In this document: one piece after another, positions 5,477 through 10,013 of the stretch
Layout: each line of letters opens with the position of its first letter
Numbering within the stretch: position 1 is the stretch's first letter
Assembly: GCA_035275625.1 (NCBI GenBank)
Contig: DATEMK010000207.1
Span: forward strand, 1-10,013
Reading direction: 5' to 3'
From: DATEMK01 sp035275625
GTDB lineage: Bacteria > Bacteroidota > Bacteroidia > AKYH767-A > OLB10
DNA: 10,013 bases
Position numbers and translations under genes: made by a program
Notes under the pieces: model-generated
Databases searched by the model: none
What the model saw: the letters and a program-made list of their open reading frames with translations, nothing else
Told to the model about the DNA's origin: nothing

Positions 5477-8014
5477 TCAATTCTCTTCCTTCTTCTTCTT
5501 CGACTTAACAGGCTTCACAATGCTTGCTTTTAAAACACTGTTCTCTTTATCAAGCACCATTTCTATCACATCGCCTTCCGACATTTCGCCTTTAATGATT
5601 TCTTCCGCTAACGAATCTTCTATATATTTTTGAATAGCGCGTTTGAGTGGCCGCGCACCAAAGTTTGAATCAAAACCTTTTTCAGAAATAAAATCTTTTG
5701 CTTCATCCGTAAGCTTAAGCTTATAGCCGAGATCAATAATACGTTTGTACAAATGTTCCAGCTCAATGTCAATGATCTTATGAATATCTTCTTTGCTGAG
5801 AGAATTAAAGATCACCACATCATCAATACGGTTCAGAAATTCAGGAGCGAAAGATTTTTTCAATGCATTCTCAATCACACCTCTGGTATGCTCATCGGAA
5901 GCATTCAATTTAGCCGATGTGCTGAAACCGACTCCCGAACCAAAATCTTTCAATTGTCTTGATCCTATGTTAGACGTCATGATAATAATTGAATTCTTAA
6001 AATCAACTTTTCGTCCTAAGCTGTCCGTGAGCTGGCCGTCATCCAAAACCTGCAATAATAAATTGAATACATCCGGGTGAGCTTTTTCAATTTCGTCAAG
6101 TAGAATAACAGAGTAGGGTTTGCGTCTTACCTTTTCTGTAAGCTGTCCGCCTTCCTCGTATCCGACATATCCCGGGGGAGCGCCAATCAATCTTGACACA
6201 GCAAATTTTTCCATGTATTCGCTCATATCAATCCGGATCAAAGCGTCTTCCGAATCAAATAAATATCTTGCAAGCACTTTAGCGAGTTCTGTTTTACCAA
6301 CCCCGGTGGGACCTAAGAAAATAAATGAACCTATCGGCTTATTAGGATCTTTCAGCCCGGCACGGTTGCGCTGAATGGCACGAACTACCTTTTTGATAGC
6401 CACATCCTGTCCGATAACTTTCCCGCTTAATTCTCCAGGCATTTTTACCAGGCGCGCCCCTTCAGTTTGTGCAATACGATGAACCGGGATACCGCTCATC
6501 ATGGCCACCACTTCAGCAACGTTTTCTTCGCCTACCGAATAACGCTGGCTTTTTGTTTCATCTTCCCATATTTTTTTCGCAGACTCGAGTTGCTCTAATA
6601 ATTGTTTTTCTGTATCTCTCAATTTTGCAGCTTCCTCATATTTCTGGCTTCTTACCACACGATTTTTTTCTACTTTAATATCCTGCACCTTGGCTTCAAG
6701 ATCAATAATATTTTGCGGCACATGAATGTTAGAAATATGCACACGTGAACCTGCTTCATCCAATGCATCAATTGCTTTATCAGGAAGGAAACGGTCTGTT
6801 ATGTAACGTGCGGTGAGGGTAACACATGCTTTTAATGCTTCAGGAGTATAATTTACATGATGATGCTCTTCGTACTTGTCCCTGATGTTTGTAAGTATCT
6901 CAATGGTTTCATCAATAGAAGTGGGATCAATCAAAACTTTCTGGAAACGTCTGTCCAGCGCTCCGTCTTTTTCAATATACTGGCGGTATTCATCAAGTGT
7001 GGTAGCGCCAATACATTGAATTTCTCCTCTTGCGAGAGCAGGTTTGAACATATTGGAGGCATCCAGTGAGCCTGACGCTCCTCCGGCACCGATAATTGTA
7101 TGAATTTCATCAATGAATAAAATCACATCTGGAGATTTCTCCAGTTCATTCATTACAGCTTTCATCCGCTCTTCAAACTGCCCGCGGTATTTGGTACCTG
7201 CAACCAATGATGCAAGATCAAGCGTTACAATTCTTTTATTAAACAGGACTCTTGAAACTTTGCGTTGAATAATTCTTAAAGCAAGACCTTCGGCAATGGC
7301 TGATTTACCAACACCCGGTTCTCCGATTAGAATCGGATTGTTCTTTTTTCTCCGGCTCAAAATCTGTGACACCCGTTCAATTTCTTTTTCACGTCCCACA
7401 ATGGGGTCTAACTTTCCTTCTTCAGCGGCACGGGTAAGATCTCTTCCGAAATTATCCAGAACAGGAGTTTTCGATTTTGAATCCCCGATCTTTTTTGTGG
7501 CGCCTATTCCCGGGCCATCATCCTCTTTTGAATAAGGATCGTCATCAGCAGGGTTTTGAGGAGCTTCCGATCTGAAATTTGAACGAAATGTTTCTAATTC
7601 TTCACGCATGATGTCATAATTTACTCCGAATTGATTTAGTATCTGGGTGGCAATATTATCCTCATCTTTCAGAATTGCCAGCAGAAGATGTTCCGTTCCG
7701 ATAATTTCGCTTTTAAAAATTTTAGCTTCAAGATAAGTGATCTTTAACGCCTTCTCTGCCTGCTTGGTGAGCGGAATATTATTCAGGTTGCTGGCAGCTC
7801 CTGAACTTCCTTTCACAGAGCTTTCAATTGATTTGCGAAGATCAACGAGATTTATATTAAGTGTTTTCAGAAACTTTATCGCCATGCCTTCTCCCTCTCG
7901 AATCAGTCCTAACAAAAGGTGTTCTGTGCCGATATAATCATGTCCCAATCGCAATGCTTCTTCGCGGCTGTAAGTGATTACATCTTTAACCCGGGGTGAA
8001 AATTTTGCTTCCAT
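5477..8014 (-). CDS. clpC: ClpC, AAA+ unfoldase of the ClpCP protease
   Basis: The 845-residue product is a full-length Hsp100 ATPase of the ClpC group. Residues 1-145 hold two Clp_N repeats (FSPRVKDVITYSREEA; LTKQAEKALKITYLEA). Nucleotide domain 1 has Walker A GEPGVGKS (231-238), Walker B VILFIDE (297-303) and arginine fingers R355/R356. A middle domain with a UVR-like segment (KYEEAAKLRD, 458-467) is what separates ClpC from ClpA and ClpB. Nucleotide domain 2 has Walker A GPTGVGKT (568-575), Walker B VILLDE (636-641), NRID finger at R729 and sensor-2 GARPLKRA with R788. The VGF loop at 695-697 fits the ClpP-docking position of ClpC proteins. The tail is lysine-rich (KSKKKKEEN). It unfolds cytosolic proteins and feeds them to ClpP. 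The start MEAKFSPRVKDV agrees with family N-termini. All key residues are intact; gyrA is divergent. Confidence 0.97.
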   Translation of the reverse strand: MEAKFSPRVKDVITYSREEALRLGHDYIGTEHLLLGLIREGEGMAIKFLKTLNINLVDLRKSIESSVKGSSGAASNLNNIPLTKQAEKALKITYLEAKIFKSEIIGTEHLLLAILKDEDNIATQILNQFGVNYDIMREELETFRSNFRSEAPQNPADDDPYSKEDDGPGIGATKKIGDSKSKTPVLDNFGRDLTRAAEEGKLDPIVGREKEIERVSQILSRRKKNNPILIGEPGVGKSAIAEGLALRIIQRKVSRVLFNKRIVTLDLASLVAGTKYRGQFEERMKAVMNELEKSPDVILFIDEIHTIIGAGGASGSLDASNMFKPALARGEIQCIGATTLDEYRQYIEKDGALDRRFQKVLIDPTSIDETIEILTNIRDKYEEHHHVNYTPEALKACVTLTARYITDRFLPDKAIDALDEAGSRVHISNIHVPQNIIDLEAKVQDIKVEKNRVVRSQKYEEAAKLRDTEKQLLEQLESAKKIWEDETKSQRYSVGEENVAEVVAMMSGIPVHRIAQTEGARLVKMPGELSGKVIGQDVAIKKVVRAIQRNRAGLKDPNKPIGSFIFLGPTGVGKTELAKVLARYLFDSEDALIRIDMSEYMEKFAVSRLIGAPPGYVGYEEGGQLTEKVRRKPYSVILLDEIEKAHPDVFNLLLQVLDDGQLTDSLGRKVDFKNSIIIMTSNIGSRQLKDFGSGVGFSTSAKLNASDEHTRGVIENALKKSFAPEFLNRIDDVVIFNSLSKEDIHKIIDIELEHLYKRIIDLGYKLKLTDEAKDFISEKGFDSNFGARPLKRAIQKYIEDSLAEEIIKGEMSEGDVIEMVLDKENSVLKASIVKPVKSKKKKEEN

Positions 8015-8108
8015 TTTTTTAATTTTTTATTTGTACGCCAAATTCAGTAAAAAAGTTTTATTGTTTTATGGGGTATTAAAAATATTTATTAACAACATAA
8101 CTAACTTT

Positions 8109-8116
8109 CAAAATTA
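8109..8116 (-). promoter_or_regulatory. Candidate -7 box for clpC
   Basis: On the minus strand this reads TAATTTTG, an exact TAnnTTTG match. It lies 94 bp upstream of the clpC start codon, giving a leader of roughly 88 nt. A matching -33 TTTG at good spacing is not obvious. Confidence 0.4.
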
Positions 8117-8229
8117 CAAATTCCCCGCTTTTCAGGTAAATTTGCCGGATTGAAACCCTGGTGAGCGGATTCATTTTATTTTGTTGAATATTTTTAATTA
8201 TTTCATCATAAAATGTGCCATACAATTAG

Positions 8230-8237
8230 TACCTTCG
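8230..8237 (+). promoter_or_regulatory. Candidate -7 box for gyrA
   Basis: TACCTTCG matches TAnnTTTG at seven of eight positions and is followed by CAA, a typical start-site context in Bacteroidota. It would give gyrA a leader of about 170 nt. The -33 region is poor, so other starts nearer to 8414 remain possible. Confidence 0.4.
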
Positions 8238-8366
8238 CAATCATTATAAATTTGAAAAAACTCCATCCTTATTTTACTCTCAAAATGCCCGAAATCCAGC
8301 ATTTTTTACCGATATATTACAGTCTGACATAATTGCACAAATTAATTTAAACATTTTATTTATCCG

Positions 8367-8394
8367 GGTCCGGGGAACTATTTAACCTCCGACC
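8367..8394 (+). promoter_or_regulatory. Leader hairpin 20 bp before the gyrA start
   Basis: GGTCCGGGG (8367-8375) can pair with CCTCCGACC (8386-8394) around a 10-nt AT-rich loop. Eight of nine positions pair, counting one G-U, with one C-C mismatch. It is the most stable fold I can find in the spacer. TTAAATTTTAAA follows, which is not a clean T-run, so translational control or messenger stability are as likely as attenuation. Confidence 0.4.
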
Positions 8395-8413
8395 TTAAAT
8401 TTTAAACTATCCA

Positions 8414-10013
8414 ATGGCTGAAGAAAAAGTAATAAAAATCAATATTGAAGAGGAAATGAAAAGCGCCTACATTGATTATTCAATGTCGGTAATAGTTTCG
8501 CGTGCTTTGCCGGACGTACGTGATGGATTTAAACCGGTTCACCGCAGGGTGCTTTATGGAATGCTTGATCTCGGTGTTTTATCCAATCGTCCGCATAAAA
8601 AATCTGCACGAATAGTAGGGGAAGTGCTTGGTAAATATCACCCGCATGGTGATACCTCTGTTTATGATGCAATGGTAAGAATGGCCCAGGAATGGTCATT
8701 GCGTTATCCGATGGTGGACGGCCAGGGAAACTTCGGTTCAGTGGACGGTGACAGCCCTGCTGCCATGCGATATACGGAAGCAAGGCTTAAGAAGATTGCT
8801 GAAGAAATGCTGGCTGATATTGACAAAGACACGGTTGATTTCAGAAACAACTTTGACGATACGCTGCAGGAGCCGACAGTGTTGCCGTCAAAAATTCCAA
8901 ACCTGCTGGTGAATGGCGCATCAGGGATTGCAGTCGGAATGGCGACTAATATGCCGCCACATAATATTACGGAAGTGCTGAATGCTATCATTGCCTACAT
9001 TGAGAACGATAAGATTACTATTGAAGAGCTGATGAAATTTGTTAAAGCTCCTGATTTTCCAACAGGAGGAATTATTTTCGGTTATGCGGGAGTAAAAGAA
9101 GCTTTTGAAACCGGGCGCGGAAGAATTGTTGTGCGTGCCCGTGCCGAAATTGAACTCAGTGAAAACGGAAAAGACCGCATTATTGTTACTGAAATACCAT
9201 ACCAGGTAAACAAAGCGGAGATGATAAAAAAAACCGCTGATCTTGTGAATGAAAAAAAGCTCGAAGGAATTGCGGATGTAAATGATGAGTCTGACCGTGA
9301 CGGAATGCGCATCGTGTATGACATAAAACGCGATGCCAATCCGAACGTGGTATTAAATAATCTTTTTAAATATACTGCGCTGCAATCATCTTTCAGTGTA
9401 AACAATATTGCATTGGTCCATGGCCGGCCAGTCATGTTAAACCTGAAGGAACTGATTGCATTTTATGTTTTTCACCGGCATGAAGTGTTGATTCGTAAAA
9501 CGCAATTTGAATTAGCTGAAGCTGAAAAGAAAGCTCACGTATTGGAAGGGCTGCTTATTGCCCTTGATCACCTGGATGAAGTGATTGCACTTATTCGCAG
9601 ATCACAAACTCCTGATGAAGCAAAAAATGGTTTGATGACCGGTTTTGGGTTAACCGAAATCCAGGCGAAAGCCATCCTGGATTTGCGTTTGCAAAAGCTT
9701 ACCGGCCTTGAAAGAGACAAAATTAAAGAGGAGTATAATGAATTGATGAAGCTTATAGATTATTACCATGATGTATTAAACAATGAGTCTTTAAGAATGG
9801 ACATTCTTAAAGATGAAATGGCTGATATGCGCGAAAGATATGGTGATGAGCGGAGAACAGAAATTGTTTACACCGGTGATGAAATTTCTCTCGAAGATAT
9901 GATCGAGGATGAATCGGTTGTTATTACTATATCACACCTTGGATATATAAAGCGTACTCCTTTAACGGAATTCAGGATACAGGGCAGGGGCGGACGCGGA
10001 TCAAGAGGCAGTG
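8414..10013 (+). CDS. gyrA: DNA gyrase subunit A, 3' end outside window
   Basis: The frame from ATG at 8414 is open to the right edge, giving 533 codons of a protein that is usually over 800 residues. GyrA cuts and rejoins DNA within the A2B2 gyrase that introduces negative supercoils. The N-terminal winged-helix region carries the quinolone-resistance segment KYHPHGDTSVYDAMVRMAQ (74-92). The catalytic tyrosine is Y120 with R119 before it (AAMRYTEARL). The breakage-reunion domain continues through PTVLPSKIPNLLVNG and the coiled-coil arm near 455-480. A GyrA-box-like QGRGGRG occurs at 523-529, at the start of the C-terminal DNA-wrapping domain, which marks it as gyrase rather than ParC. The quinolone-contact positions are T81 (E. 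coli S83) and D85 (E. coli D87). The start agrees with the MAEEKVIKINIEEEMK type of N-terminus. clpC is divergent. Confidence 0.97.
   Translation, partial: MAEEKVIKINIEEEMKSAYIDYSMSVIVSRALPDVRDGFKPVHRRVLYGMLDLGVLSNRPHKKSARIVGEVLGKYHPHGDTSVYDAMVRMAQEWSLRYPMVDGQGNFGSVDGDSPAAMRYTEARLKKIAEEMLADIDKDTVDFRNNFDDTLQEPTVLPSKIPNLLVNGASGIAVGMATNMPPHNITEVLNAIIAYIENDKITIEELMKFVKAPDFPTGGIIFGYAGVKEAFETGRGRIVVRARAEIELSENGKDRIIVTEIPYQVNKAEMIKKTADLVNEKKLEGIADVNDESDRDGMRIVYDIKRDANPNVVLNNLFKYTALQSSFSVNNIALVHGRPVMLNLKELIAFYVFHRHEVLIRKTQFELAEAEKKAHVLEGLLIALDHLDEVIALIRRSQTPDEAKNGLMTGFGLTEIQAKAILDLRLQKLTGLERDKIKEEYNELMKLIDYYHDVLNNESLRMDILKDEMADMRERYGDERRTEIVYTGDEISLEDMIEDESVVITISHLGYIKRTPLTEFRIQGRGGRGSRGS

Larger units (their letters stand above)
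8015..8413. other. Divergent clpC-gyrA regulatory spacer
   Basis: This 399-bp spacer has no convincing gene. It holds a minus-strand -7 candidate for clpC (8109-8116), a plus-strand -7 candidate for gyrA (8230-8237), a TCCGGG tandem pair (8363-8374) and a leader hairpin (8367-8394). A 15-codon open frame at 8285-8332 exists, but there is no evidence that it is translated. No CIRCE-like heat-shock inverted repeat (TTAGCACTC type) is seen. Confidence 0.7.

Noticed and set aside
5753..7937. Plus-strand open frames opposite clpC, and a minus-strand frame at 6931-7113
   Set aside because: They are shadows of the intact ClpC frame, with no recognisable protein features.
8285..8332. 15-codon open frame (MPEIQHFLPIYYSLT) in the gyrA leader
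   Set aside because: It has no ribosome-binding site or codon run suggesting a leader peptide; it is short enough to be chance, though it could be checked by ribosome profiling.
8363..8374. TCCGGG tandem pair as an iterated regulator site
   Set aside because: Only two copies occur, and they are better explained as part of the 5' arm of the leader hairpin.
8529..9435. Minus-strand open frames opposite gyrA
   Set aside because: They are shadows of the well-conserved GyrA coding sequence.
1..10013. Mobile element, tRNA, rRNA or defence island
   Set aside because: No transposase or integrase motifs, terminal repeats, cloverleaf sequences or defence-type domains were seen on either strand.

Overview
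The window looks like a chromosomal piece of a member of the Bacteroidota. Three things point there: two secreted proteins end in type IX secretion (T9SS, Por-type) sorting domains, several genes are preceded by -7 boxes of the Bacteroidota form TAnnTTTG, and ClpC and GyrA have the sequence style of that phylum. The mixture of features suggests an environmental, possibly uncultured lineage, but the exact family cannot be read from here.

Layout. Positions 1-1559 (minus strand) hold most of a large secreted, glycine-rich protein with a conserved C-terminal module; its 3' end lies outside the window. A 187-bp divergent spacer with three perfect palindromes and two promoter candidates follows. 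On the plus strand comes a two-gene unit, a GreA/GreB-like protein (1747-2214) and an NTF2/SnoaL-fold protein (2220-2576). After an AT-rich gap there is a second plus-strand unit of exported proteins: a seven-repeat beta-propeller protein with a T9SS tail (2767-4746) and, 11 bp later, a small cysteine-containing secreted protein with its own T9SS-like tail (4758-5411). This unit converges on clpC (5477-8014, minus). A 399-bp divergent regulatory spacer separates clpC from gyrA (8414 to the window end, plus, cut at the right edge).

How they fit together. clpC and gyrA are housekeeping genes: an AAA+ unfoldase for the ClpP protease, and the DNA gyrase A subunit. The GreA-like protein probably acts on RNA polymerase. 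The three exported proteins probably belong to the cell surface or secretome, but their ligands are unknown. Nothing in the window looks like a mobile element, CRISPR array, RNA gene or defence island. The most rewarding items are the GreA-like protein, which keeps the acidic pair of the GreA tip in a divergent context, the palindromes in the first divergent spacer, the conserved module in the first gene, and a leader hairpin just before gyrA.
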